Positions 26,941 to 37,211 of a stretch of DNA of 64,000 bases are shown here, piece after piece. This DNA comes from Neoaquamicrobium sediminum (GTDB lineage Bacteria; Pseudomonadota; Alphaproteobacteria; Rhizobiales; Rhizobiaceae), in the NCBI RefSeq assembly GCF_013240295.1, contig NZ_JABETK010000001.1, forward strand, positions 1,364,001 to 1,428,000, given 5' to 3'. The translations under genes and the position numbers were made by a program. A model generated the notes under the pieces. It was not told the DNA's origin. It saw only the letters and a list, made by a program, of their open reading frames with translations, and did no database searches. The first letter of the stretch is position 1. Each line of letters begins with the position of its first letter.

Positions 26941-27833
26941 CTATGGCGCAGCACCCCGCCAAACCGCCACGGGTCGGCGATACGCCCGCCATTCGCTGGA
27001 CACTGATCGCCTTCGTCGTTTTCTTCGGCTCGCTTCTCGTGCTGGCACCGCTGCTGGTGATCTTCACGCAGGCTTTCGCGCTCGGTATCGGCCATTTCGC
27101 GGAAACCATTGCGCTTCCGGATACGCGACACGCGATCTTCCTGACCGTACTGACGGCACTGATCGCCGTGCCGCTCAACACGATCTTTGGCATCGCGGCC
27201 GCCTGGGCGATCACCAAGTTCGAGTTCTGGGGGCGGCGTTTTCTGCTGATCGTGATCGAAATCCCGTTCTCGATCTCGCCGGTGGTCGCGGGCGTTGCCT
27301 ATCTCTTCGTCTACGGGCTTCAGGGCCTGTTCGGCCCGGCGCTGCAATCGGCCGAGATACAGATCCTGTTCGCCCTGCCCGGTATCGTGCTCGCCTCGAT
27401 GTTCGTCACCGCGCCGTTCGTCGCGCGCGAGCTGATCCCATTGATGCAGGCGCAGGGGCGGGACCTCGAAGAGGCGGCGACCTCGCTGGGCGCCTCGGGC
27501 TGGCGTACATTCCTGACCGTGACGCTGCCCAATATCCGCTGGGCGCTGCTCTATGGCGTGGTGCTCTGCAACGCGCGTGTGATGGGCGAGTTCGGCGCGG
27601 TCTCGGTGGTGTCCGGAAAGATCCGCGGCCAGACCAACACGCTGCCGCTGCACATCGAGCTGCTCTATCACGACTACAACACCGTCGGCGCATTCGCGGC
27701 CGCCTCGATACTCGCCGTGCTTGCGCTCGTCACCATTGTCGCCAAGCTCGCGCTGGAGCGCCGCGGCGCGGGACGCGCAGGCCGTCCGGCGCTGGCCAGC
27801 CCAACAGTCGCCATCCAGGAAAAGACGTCATGA
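26937..27833 (+). CDS. cysW: Sulfate ABC transporter permease CysW
   Basis: A 298-aa second permease of the sulfate importer with about six helices. Family features are [17 protein letters not shown], the EAA loop [17 protein letters not shown] and [19 protein letters not shown]. The start overlaps the cysT stop (ATGA). The C-terminal tail overlaps the ATPase start by 4 nt, so the operon is tightly coupled. It forms the heterodimeric channel with CysT. Confidence 0.93.
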   Translation: MTMAQHPAKPPRVGDTPAIRWTLIAFVVFFGSLLVLAPLLVIFTQAFALGIGHFAETIALPDTRHAIFLTVLTALIAVPLNTIFGIAAAWAITKFEFWGRRFLLIVIEIPFSISPVVAGVAYLFVYGLQGLFGPALQSAEIQILFALPGIVLASMFVTAPFVARELIPLMQAQGRDLEEAATSLGASGWRTFLTVTLPNIRWALLYGVVLCNARVMGEFGAVSVVSGKIRGQTNTLPLHIELLYHDYNTVGAFAAASILAVLALVTIVAKLALERRGAGRAGRPALASPTVAIQEKTS

Positions 27834-28851
27834 AGATCACCCTCGACCAGGTCGTGAAGACCTTCGACACGTTCCGCGCCGTGCATGGCGTCTCGCTGGA
27901 AATCGAGAGTGGCGAACTTGTCGCGCTGCTCGGGCCTTCCGGCTCGGGCAAGACGACGATCCTGCGCATGGTGGCGGGCCTCGATATGCCGATGCCGGAT
28001 CAATCCATTTCGGCGACGAAGACGCCACGAACATCCCCGTGCGCGAGCGCGGCGTCGGCTTCGTCTTCCAGCACTATGCGCTGTTTCCGCATATGACGGT
28101 GGGCGAGAACGTGGCCTTCGGCATGAAGGTGTCAAAGGTGCGCCGGTCGAAGGACGAGATCGCGCGGCGCGTCGAGGATCTGTTGCGGCTCGTGAGGCTG
28201 GAAGGGCTGGGCAACCGGTTCCCGACGCAGATCTCCGGTGGGCAGAGGCAGCGCGTGGCGTTGGCGCGGGCGCTGGCGGTCGACCCCAAGGTGCTGCTGC
28301 TCGACGAACCGTTCGGCGCGCTGGACGCCAATGTGCGGCGTGACCTGCGGCGCTGGCTGCGCGAAATCCACGACGAGCTCGGCATCACGACGCTGTTCGT
28401 GACCCATGACCAGGAAGAGGCGCTGGACCTCGCCGACCGCGTCGTCATCCTCAATGAGGGGCGGATCGTGCAGCAGGGCACGCCGGAAGATGTGTGCCGG
28501 CGGCCGGGATCGGCGTTCGTCATGAAGTTCCTGGGCGACACCAACCGCCTGGCCGGAACGGTGACCGGCGGCATCGCCCGGGTCTCTGGCGCGACCGTTC
28601 CCGCTCCGGGTGTCGGGGACGGGCCGGTCGAGATACTGGCGCGGCCGGTAGACCTCGGCTGGGCGACGGCGGGCGACGGCATTCCGGCGCAGGTGGCCCG
28701 TGTGATCGACCAGCCCCAAGGTCGGCGCATCCTGGCCCGCATCGAGACCGGAGAAGCTGTCGAACTGGATGTGCCGGCCGACATGCAGGTCGCGGCCAGC
28801 GACCATGGCTATGTCAGTATCCTGCGCGGCAACGTGTTTCCGGTGTCGTGA
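27830..28851 (+). CDS. cysA: Sulfate ABC transporter ATP-binding protein CysA (frame broken once)
   Basis: About 340 aa after repair. Walker A is GPSGSGKTT in the first frame; signature [14 protein letters not shown], Walker [12 protein letters not shown] and the switch His in [15 protein letters not shown] are in the second. The frame is lost at 27990-27991, where [10 protein letters not shown] should read [14 protein letters not shown]; one missing G explains it. A C-terminal TOBE-like region follows. It energises the CysT/CysW channel. The break is not in a long homopolymer, but it has the same one-base-missing form as the others in this window. Confidence 0.9.
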
Positions 28852-29008
28852 TCATCGCCGGCACTGCCGATGTCGGAGCCTTGCGGCTTGTATGTGCCGC
28901 CGCCCGATCCTATGAGGAATGGGTGCCTCGCCGCGACAAGGTAAAGCTGGATTGACTGGCCGTCGCATCGCTCTTGCGTAGGCGCGGTGGTCGGAGAATG
29001 ATGCGGAC

Positions 29009-29470
29009 ATGCTCACCAAGAAGGGCAAATACGGCCTGAAGGCTCTCGTTTATCTGGCTCACCTGCCGCCCGGCCAACTCGCCTTCGTCAACGACATCGC
29101 CGTTGCCCGGAACATACCGAAGAAATTCCTCGATGCGATACTGGGGGAGCTGCGGAATGCCGGCTTCGTCGAGAGCCGGAAAGGCAAGGACGGCGGTTAT
29201 CGGCTGGCAAAGCCGGCCGGCGACATCAGGATCGGCCATGTCGTGCGGGTGCTGGATGGGCCGCTCGCGCCGATCTCCTGCGCGAGCCAGACGCGCTACC
29301 AGCGCTGCGAGGACTGCGACGAGGCGACCTGCGAGGTCCGGCAGATGATGCTAAATGTTCGTCGCGCCATTGCCGAAGTGCTCGACGGCCAGAGCCTTGC
29401 GGAAATGCGCGATGCCGACAATGACGCGGTTGGCGGCCTTCGTGAGGTACGCGTCACAGGCGCTATCTAG
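29009..29470 (+). CDS. Rrf2 family transcriptional regulator with four-cysteine cluster
   Basis: A 153-aa winged-helix regulator of the Rrf2 family (IscR, CymR, NsrR, RirA). The N-terminal HTH is followed by the wing KGKDGGYRLAKPA and a Cys cluster C91-x8-C100-x2-C103-x4-C108. This spacing differs from the three-Cys patterns of IscR and RirA, so it may hold a cluster or sense thiols. GGAGA lies upstream of the ATG at 29009. It sits just behind the sulfate importer. A CymR-like role in sulfur or cysteine control is reasonable but inferred. Its stop overlaps a small convergent gene. Confidence 0.88.
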   Translation: MLTKKGKYGLKALVYLAHLPPGQLAFVNDIAVARNIPKKFLDAILGELRNAGFVESRKGKDGGYRLAKPAGDIRIGHVVRVLDGPLAPISCASQTRYQRCEDCDEATCEVRQMMLNVRRAIAEVLDGQSLAEMRDADNDAVGGLREVRVTGAI

Positions 29471-29622
29471 GCAACCAGGCCGAAGACGAAGGCTGCGGTG
29501 AAAACCACCGAAACCGTGAAGATGAGATAGGTGAAGGCGCTGCCGCGTGGGCGAACGATGGCCCGTTCCGCCGCCCCTTGGTGTGCCTGGCGGCTGGATC
29601 GATTGCTGTTTCCGTAAGACAT
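29467..29622 (-). CDS. Small 51-aa single-span membrane protein
   Basis: An open frame of 51 codons read from the sequence. It starts at ATG 29622 with a strong GGAGG box 4 nt upstream and ends at TAG overlapping the Rrf2 stop. The protein has a polar, basic N-terminal half (SNRSSRQAHQGAAERAIVR) and one hydrophobic helix (about residues 29-51, FTYLIFTVSVVFTAAFVFG), so it is probably N-in with the helix in the inner membrane. It is preceded by an unusually AT-rich promoter with a dyad. I do not recognise the family. Good start signals and codon use support a real gene. Confidence 0.7.
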   Translation of the reverse strand: MSYGNSNRSSRQAHQGAAERAIVRPRGSAFTYLIFTVSVVFTAAFVFGLVA

Positions 29623-29645
29623 GGTTCCTCCGTCCATGTCTTTAA

Positions 29646-29673
29646 TCTATAAAATCAGTAGACTTTGTCGACT
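29646..29673 (-). promoter_or_regulatory. AT-rich promoter with dyad for the 51-aa membrane protein gene
   Basis: Within the 127-bp gap 29623-29749 there is a sharply AT-rich patch. A minus-strand -10 TATAGA lies at 29651-29646. Just upstream of it is the dyad AGTAGAC-TTT-GTCGACT at 29657-29673 (7-nt arms, one mismatch), in the spacer region where a repressor would act. The neighbouring Rrf2 protein is the nearest candidate regulator. Dyad and -10 are seen; the -35 is not clear. Confidence 0.5.
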
Positions 29674-29749
29674 ATAAATTTTCTACCGTTCACCGCTTCG
29701 TCGCCGCCTGGCCCGGAAAATTTGCGACAACCGGCGAAAAATATTCCAC

Positions 29750-31393
<1,644 letters not shown>

Positions 31394-31394
31394 G

Positions 31395-32549
31395 TCAGCG
31401 ATCCTTCGGGTCGAGGGCGTCGCGCAATCCATCGCCCAGGAAGTTGAGCGCGAACAGGATCGCCGTCAGCGTCACCGCCGGATAGATTAGAAGCCATGCT
31501 GCGCCGCGCATGTTGGCCGCACCTTCGGCGATCAGCAGGCCGAGACTGGTCAGCGGCTCCTGTACGCCGAGGCCTAGGAAGGACAACAGGCTTTCAAGCA
31601 GGATCGCCTTGGGCACCAGCAGCGTGACGAACACGACCACCGGGCCGAGCGCGTTGGGAATGATGTGGCGGCGCACGATGCCGGCATCGCTCACGCCAAG
31701 CGCTTCTGCCGCCTGCACATATTCCTGGCGTTTGATGGTGAGGGTCTGGCCGCGAACGATGCGCGCCATGTCGAGCCATTCGGTGCAGCCGATCGCGATG
31801 AAGATCAGCACGAAGTTTCGCCCGAAAAACACCACCAGCAGGATGACGAAGAAGATGAAAGGCAGCGAATAGAGGACGTCGACCACGCGCATCATCAGAT
31901 TGTCGACACGGCCGCCGAGATACCCCGCGATCGCGCCGTAGGTGACGCCGAGCAGCAACGCCATCATCGATGCCAGCACGCCGATCGCCAGCGAGATGCG
32001 GATGCCGATGAGGATGCGCGTGAGCAGGTCACGGCCGTTGGCATCCGTGCCAAAGACGAAGCGCAGCCGCTGAACGTCCGCCACCATGAAGGCGCTTGTC
32101 GCGCCTTCCATCATCTCGTTGCCTTCTTCATCCTCAAGGCGCGCATTGGAGAAAAGGTCGGAACGGTCGATGTAGCGCACGATGCGCGGATCGAGCGCTT
32201 CGTCGTCGGAGACCGGGGCGCGAACGGTGGAGCCGGAAAGCTCGATCTCGCCGATGTCCACCCGCGCCCGTCCGAGCGCGCTTTCGAAGGCCGGCACGAT
32301 AGCGTCCTCCTTCGGATATGCCTCCAGGCTCGCCGGCGCGCGCACATATTGCGGATAGATGCGGTCATAGGGATGCGCATGGATCCAGGGACCCACGATG
32401 CCGGCAAGCGCCAGCAACAGCAGGACAACGGCGCTAGCGACAGCCGCGCGATTGCGTCTCAGGCGAAGCCAGGCATCCTGGCCGAGGGACCGCCCAGCGA
32501 CCAGGGGCTCCCGAGGACCTGATGCTTGTTCAAGCGTGGTGTTGCTCAT
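31395..32549 (-). CDS. oppC: Oligopeptide ABC transporter permease OppC
   Basis: A 384-aa inner-membrane permease. It has an N-terminal OppC_N helix (AAVASAVVLLLLALAGIVG) and then a long periplasmic segment before the main permease domain (FGTDANGRDLLTRILIGIRISL). The EAA loop is YVQAAEALGVSDAGIVRRHIIPN. The insert of about 100 residues between helix 1 and the core is typical of the Opp/Yej subgroup. The ATG at 32549 follows GAGGAGG. It pairs with the OppB-like permease. Confidence 0.9.
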   Translation of the reverse strand: MSNTTLEQASGPREPLVAGRSLGQDAWLRLRRNRAAVASAVVLLLLALAGIVGPWIHAHPYDRIYPQYVRAPASLEAYPKEDAIVPAFESALGRARVDIGEIELSGSTVRAPVSDDEALDPRIVRYIDRSDLFSNARLEDEEGNEMMEGATSAFMVADVQRLRFVFGTDANGRDLLTRILIGIRISLAIGVLASMMALLLGVTYGAIAGYLGGRVDNLMMRVVDVLYSLPFIFFVILLVVFFGRNFVLIFIAIGCTEWLDMARIVRGQTLTIKRQEYVQAAEALGVSDAGIVRRHIIPNALGPVVVFVTLLVPKAILLESLLSFLGLGVQEPLTSLGLLIAEGAANMRGAAWLLIYPAVTLTAILFALNFLGDGLRDALDPKDR

Positions 32550-32559
32550 TGACGCCTCC

Positions 32560-33477
32560 TCAGTCGTAGCGCACGCGCGGGTCGAGCCACGCATAAAGCA
32601 CGTCGACGATGAGGTTGAAGACGATGACGAAGCAGGCGATCACCACCACCGTGCCCATCACCAGCGTATAGTCGCGCCCGAGCGCGCCCTGCACGAAATA
32701 GCGGCCGATGCCGGGGATGCCGAAGATGGTTTCCACGACCACCGAACCGGTCAGCAACGCCGCGGCCGTCGGTCCGAGATAGGACACCACCGGCAGGATC
32801 GCGGCACGCAGCGCATGGACGCCGACCACAACATAGGATGGCAGGCCATAGGCGCGCGCGGTGCGCACATGATTGGATCGCAATGCCTCGATCGTGGCGC
32901 CGCGCGTCAGCCGGGCGATGATCGCGATCTGTGGCAGGGCCAGCGTGGCGATGGGCAACACCATGTGCTGCCAGGTGCCCCAGCCGCCGGCCGGCAGCCA
33001 GCCCATCATGACGCCGAAAAAGAGGGAAAAAACCGGCGCAATCACGAAGGTCGGGATGGTGATACCGAAAGTCGCCGTGCCGACCACCATGTAGTCGACC
33101 CAGGTGTTCTGGCGCAGTGCCGCCAGCGCGCCGAGGAACACGCCGACGACAAGCGCGATGGAAAGCGCAATGCCGCCGAGCTGGATCGACACCGGCAGGC
33201 CGGTCCTGAACAGGTCGACCACCGAGAAGTCACGGCGTGTGAACGAGGGCCCGAGGTCGCCCTGCGCCAGATTGCCGAGATAGATTAGATATTGCTGCCA
33301 AAGCGGCTTGTCGAAATTATAGGCGCGTTCGAGGTTCTTCATGATCAGCGGATCGAGCGGGCGTTCGAGATCGAACGGGCCGCCCGGCGCCAGCCGGATC
33401 ATGAAGAAGGCGATGGTGACGATGATGAACAGCGTCGGCACCGCTCCGGCAAAACGCCTGAGCACGTAGGCAAACAT
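32560..33477 (-). CDS. oppB: Oligopeptide ABC transporter permease OppB
   Basis: A 305-aa permease of the DppB/OppB family starting MFAYVLRRFAGAVPTLFII. It has the motif TIAFFMIRLAPGGPF near the N-terminus, the EAA loop RTARAYGLPSYVVVGVHALRAA and a C-terminal ALLTGSVVVETIFGIPGIG. The start is at 33477; the frame extends 17 codons further but family length supports the internal ATG. It follows oppA after 64 bp and precedes oppC by 10 bp. Confidence 0.92.
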   Translation of the reverse strand: MFAYVLRRFAGAVPTLFIIVTIAFFMIRLAPGGPFDLERPLDPLIMKNLERAYNFDKPLWQQYLIYLGNLAQGDLGPSFTRRDFSVVDLFRTGLPVSIQLGGIALSIALVVGVFLGALAALRQNTWVDYMVVGTATFGITIPTFVIAPVFSLFFGVMMGWLPAGGWGTWQHMVLPIATLALPQIAIIARLTRGATIEALRSNHVRTARAYGLPSYVVVGVHALRAAILPVVSYLGPTAAALLTGSVVVETIFGIPGIGRYFVQGALGRDYTLVMGTVVVIACFVIVFNLIVDVLYAWLDPRVRYD

Positions 33478-33541
33478 GGCCTGCCCGGTCAAGGTCGCCC
33501 ATGCGCGGCCGGGGCCGCGCATGGGCAAGTCGTGTCTGGGA

Positions 33542-35136
33542 TTACTGCTCGATCGACATCCAGCGGGTGCCGTGGACGTTCATCACGTTGTCTTCCCAGC
33601 CGTTGAGCTTGTCGGAAACGAGCGAACCCGACGAATAGTAGAGGATCGGGATGATCGGCATTTCTTCCAGAAGCAGAGCCTCGGCCTCCTTGAGGATTTC
33701 CGCGCGCGCGTCGATGTCGATCGTCCCTGCGGCCTTGTCCATCAGGGCGTCGTAGTCGGCATTCTCCCAGCGGGGATAGTTGAAGCCGAGATTCTCGCTC
33801 TCGAACAGGAACAGGAAGTTCTGCGGATCGGAATAGTCGCCGATCCAGCCGGCGCGCGTCATGTCGAAGTCGCCGTCCTGCTTCATGTAGTCGAAATAGC
33901 CGGTGCCCTCCATTTCGACGATGGTCGAGTTGATGCCGATGTTCTTCAGCATGTCGCTCAGCGCCGTCATGGTGTTCTTGTGGTTCTCGCCGGTGTTGTG
34001 GCGCAGCTCGATGCTGAGCGAACCCTCGGCCACGCCGGCTTCCTCGAGCAGGGCCTTGGCGGCATCCTCGCGGTCGAGGATGTCGTCCTCGGCATAGGGG
34101 AGAGTGGCGTTCTCACCGTAATTTCCGATGCCTGGCGGCACGAAGGACCATGCCGGGATCATGGTGCCGCGCCAGATCTCGTCAGCCAGGAACTCTCGGT
34201 CGATGGCCATCGAGATCGCTTGGCGCACGCGCGGATCGGCAAGCTTTTCCTTCTTCACCTTCACCGGCAAATAGTAGACGCCGAGATAGGGCGCGATGCG
34301 GAGCTGCTCGCCGAGGTTCGCCTTCATGTAGTCCATCTGCTGGTTGTCGAGGTCCGAGCAGGAGTGGACTTCACCCGCCTCGAAGCGACGCAGGCAGGTG
34401 GCGCGGTCCTCGAACGGGATGAAGTTGACGACGTCGATCTTGACGTTATCCGCATCGTGGAAATGCGGGTTCTTGCGCATCGTGATCTTGTCGTTGGGTG
34501 TGAAGTTCTCCAGCATGTAGGCGCCGTTAGTCACCATGTTGCCGGGGCGGGTGAACTCGGTGCCGTGCTCTTCGACGGAAGCCTGATGAAGCGGCAGGCC
34601 GGTCTGATGGGTCAGCAGTTCGAGAAAGTAGGGGTCGGCGCGTTCAGCGTGATCTCGAGCGTGTTGTCGTCCAGCGCCTTGGCGCCGAGTTCCGCAAGCT
34701 CCTTCTCGCCCTTGTTGATCGCCTCGGCGTTCAGGATCGGATACTGCATGTTGGCGTAGGGCGCCGCCGTTTCCGGGTTCTGGATGCGCTGATAGGTGAA
34801 GACGAAGTCGCTTGCCTTCACCGGGTCTCCGTTCGACCACTTCGCATCCTGCCGCAGCTTGAAGGTGTAGACGAGGCCGTCATCGGAGATTTCCCAGCTC
34901 TCCGCAACGCCCGGAACCACTTCGGCCTTGTTGTTCTGAACCACGAGACCTTCGTAAAGGTCGCGCATCAGGTGACCTTCCGCCACCGTCGTCGTTTTGT
35001 GGTGGTCGAGGGTCGTCGGATCGGTGTCGTTGCCGCGGTTGTAGACCACTTCGGCAAAAGCCTGGGTTGCGACGAGGCCGCCGGGCACAACCATCGCAGC
35101 CGAAAGCATGGCCGCATTCATCAATTGACGTAGCAT
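33542..35136 (-). CDS. oppA: Oligopeptide-binding protein OppA (frame broken once)
   Basis: About 531 aa after repair, an SBP_bac_5 peptide-binding protein closely following the OppA pattern. The signal (LMNAAMLSAAMVVPGG to TQAFA) is followed by NRGNDTDPTTLDHHKTTTVA and RDLYEGLVV. The second frame holds GNMVTNGAYMLENFTPND and FDMTRAGWIGDYSDPQNFL. The break is at the four-G run 34631-34634 (minus-strand C-run); adding one base gives LNAPTPYFLELLTH. AGAGGAGGA precedes the ATG at 35136. It captures oligopeptides in the periplasm for OppBC-DF. Confidence 0.92.
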
Positions 35137-35462
35137 CGGTACTTCCTCCTCTGGAACCGGTCCCCGCCGCCGGGTGAGGCAGATTATGAACAAGCCTAAT
35201 CCGAGAGCAAGCGTGAATCGGACGCGCGGCCGCCCATGCGCCCTTTCCGCAATGCGATTAGCCTGAAGGCATAATTTTCGCACGAACACGCGCATCAAAA
35301 AGGTGAAATTGACGGAATCTTGCTCTCCGGTGCATGCAAGAAAGTCTTCACCAAGCCAGCAAGATGCCCGCCGTTCCGTTGGCGGGTTAATGGTTCGCTG
35401 GCCTCGGCGTGCTAGGTTTGCGCCCAATCAAAAGCGCATTCCGCAAGCGCAGGGAGCACGAA
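35137..35462. promoter_or_regulatory. Divergent intergenic region, oppA / acyltransferase
   Basis: This 326-bp gap holds no convincing gene. A plausible oppA promoter lies on the minus strand: TTGCTC at 35210-35205, 18-nt spacer, TAATCT at 35186-35181. A short hairpin CCCGCC-N8-GGCGGG sits at 35367-35386, about 80 bp before the acyltransferase ATG. I see no clear promoter for the acyltransferase gene. Confidence 0.4.
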
Positions 35463-36557
35463 ATGGCTGAAACCGCGACACGCATCGGGTGGGTCGACAT
35501 CGCCAAGGGCATCTGCATCATCTTCGTGGTGATGATGCACTCGACGCTCGGCGTCGGCAGCACCATGGGCGGCGAAGGGTTCATGCACTATGTCGTGGCG
35601 TTTGCGCGCCCCTTCCGAATGCCCGACTTCTTCCTGATTTCCGGCCTCTTCCTCGGGCTCGTCATCGACAGGCCGTGGCTGCGCTACGTCGACCGGAAGG
35701 TCGTGCATTTCCTATATTTCTACGTGCTGTGGCTGACGATCCAGTTCGTCTTCAAGGCGCCCGGCATGGTGGCCGAAGACGGGCCCGCCGCGCCACTGAC
35801 AGCCTATCTCTGGTCGTTCATACAGCCGTTCGGCACGCTGTGGTTCGTCTATATGCTGCCGATCTTCTTCATCTTCACGCGGCTGGTGAAGACGCTGCCG
35901 GTCTGGCTGGTGCTGGGTTTCGCCGCCGTGCTCGAGATTCTGCCGATCCACACCGGCTGGGTGCTCTTCGACGAGTTCTGCTCGCGCTATGTCTACTTCT
36001 TCGCCGGCTATGCCTTCGCAACGCGGATTTTCGACCTTGCCGAATGGGTTGCCGCGAACCGCGCCAAAGCTCTCGGTCTTCTTGGGCTGTGGGCGGTCAT
36101 CAACAGCATCTTCGTCTTCACGCCAGCGCCGGCCTCCTTCGCCATCTTCCACCAGCCGGGCGGCGATTCCGCCGGTGCCGCGGGACTGGCGGTTCTGCCG
36201 TTCATTTCGCTCGCGCTTGGCGTCGCCGGCGCGATGGCGATCGTAACCGTGTCGGCCCTTGTCGCACAGGTTTCATGGATGCAATGGCTATCTTGGCTCG
36301 GCGCGCACTCGATCGTGATCTACCTCGCCTTCTTCCTGCCCATGGCCGTATCGCGCGTGATCCTCATCCGCACCGGCATCATCACCGATATCGGCACGAT
36401 CTCGCTGCTCGTGACCATCGCAGGCGTGATCGGCCCGGTCATGCTCTACGGGCTGATCCAGTGGACCGGCTGGGGCAAGTTCGTGTTCGAGCGACCTGAC
36501 TGGGCGATTATCGACCGCCCCGCCAGGCCGCAGCGTGCCGCGCTGCCGGCCGAATAG
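35463..36557 (+). CDS. Acyltransferase 3 family membrane protein
   Basis: A 364-aa protein with about ten transmembrane segments. It opens with WVDIAKGICIIFVVMMHS, the conserved start of the acyltransferase_3 family with its catalytic-type His. A second family stretch is PFFRMPDFF-like (ARPFRMPDFFLISGLFLG). It probably O-acetylates a surface glycan or glucan at the inner membrane; OpgC-like proteins are relatives. AGGGAGC precedes the ATG at 35463. It stands alone, divergent from oppA and convergent with RNase D, so the substrate cannot be inferred. Confidence 0.88.
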   Translation: MAETATRIGWVDIAKGICIIFVVMMHSTLGVGSTMGGEGFMHYVVAFARPFRMPDFFLISGLFLGLVIDRPWLRYVDRKVVHFLYFYVLWLTIQFVFKAPGMVAEDGPAAPLTAYLWSFIQPFGTLWFVYMLPIFFIFTRLVKTLPVWLVLGFAAVLEILPIHTGWVLFDEFCSRYVYFFAGYAFATRIFDLAEWVAANRAKALGLLGLWAVINSIFVFTPAPASFAIFHQPGGDSAGAAGLAVLPFISLALGVAGAMAIVTVSALVAQVSWMQWLSWLGAHSIVIYLAFFLPMAVSRVILIRTGIITDIGTISLLVTIAGVIGPVMLYGLIQWTGWGKFVFERPDWAIIDRPARPQRAALPAE

Positions 36558-36573
36558 AACGGCAAAACCTCTC

Positions 36574-37194
36574 TCACGAGTGGGCGAAGATGTCCTGCTC
36601 GTCCCAGCCCATCAGATCGAGCCTGGCGCGGGTGGGCAGGAAGCGGAAGCAGGCTTCGGCCTCTTTCGTCCGTCTGTCGCGCTCCAGCCTGAACAGCAGC
36701 TTTTCGCGAAGCTGGTGCAGGTAGAGAACGTCGGAAGCGGCATATTCGAGTTGCTCCGGCGTCAGCGTCTCGGCTGCCCAGTCGGACGATTGCTGCACCT
36801 TGGACAGGCTGACACCCAGCAACTCGTTGCAGATGTCCTTGAGACCATGGCGATCGGTATAGGTCCGGGTCAGCCGTGAAGCGATCTTGGAGCAGAAGAC
36901 CGGCTCCGGCATCACGCCGAATGCGTGGTAGAGCACCGCAAGATCGAAGCGGCCGAAGTGGAAGAGCTTGGTGATCTTGCGGTTGCGGAGCAGCGAGACG
37001 AGGTTGGGCGCACGCTTCTGACCGGGCGCGATCTGGATCACGTCGGCCGTGCCGTCACCGGGCGAAAGCTGCACCACGCAGAGGCGGTCGCGATGCGGGT
37101 TCAGCCCCAGCGTCTCGGTGTCGATCGCAATCGCATCGACGTCATAGTTGGCGAGATCGGGCAGGTCGCCCTTGTGAAATCGGATGGTGGTCAT
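36574..37194 (-). CDS. Ribonuclease D / 3'-5' exonuclease
   Basis: A 206-aa DEDDy exonuclease. Motifs are AIDTETLGL (Exo I Asp-Glu), LFHFGRFDLAVLYHAFG (Exo II Asp) and YAASDVLYLHQLR (Exo III Tyr/Asp). It lacks the C-terminal HRDC domains of E. coli RNase D, as is normal for the short alphaproteobacterial form. It trims 3' ends of structured RNAs such as tRNA precursors. The start at 37194 follows GAAAGG. It lies 17 nt downstream of the M20 dipeptidase gene on the same strand. Confidence 0.9.
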   Translation of the reverse strand: MTTIRFHKGDLPDLANYDVDAIAIDTETLGLNPHRDRLCVVQLSPGDGTADVIQIAPGQKRAPNLVSLLRNRKITKLFHFGRFDLAVLYHAFGVMPEPVFCSKIASRLTRTYTDRHGLKDICNELLGVSLSKVQQSSDWAAETLTPEQLEYAASDVLYLHQLREKLLFRLERDRRTKEAEACFRFLPTRARLDLMGWDEQDIFAHS

Positions 37195-37211
37195 CGAGCG
37201 GCCTTTCGGGT

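Noticed and set aside
29009..29470. Rrf2 gene as RirA, the regulator of the iron box at 12955
   Set aside because: The Cys spacing and N-terminal sequence differ from RirA proteins as I know them, and the neighbours are sulfur genes, not iron genes.
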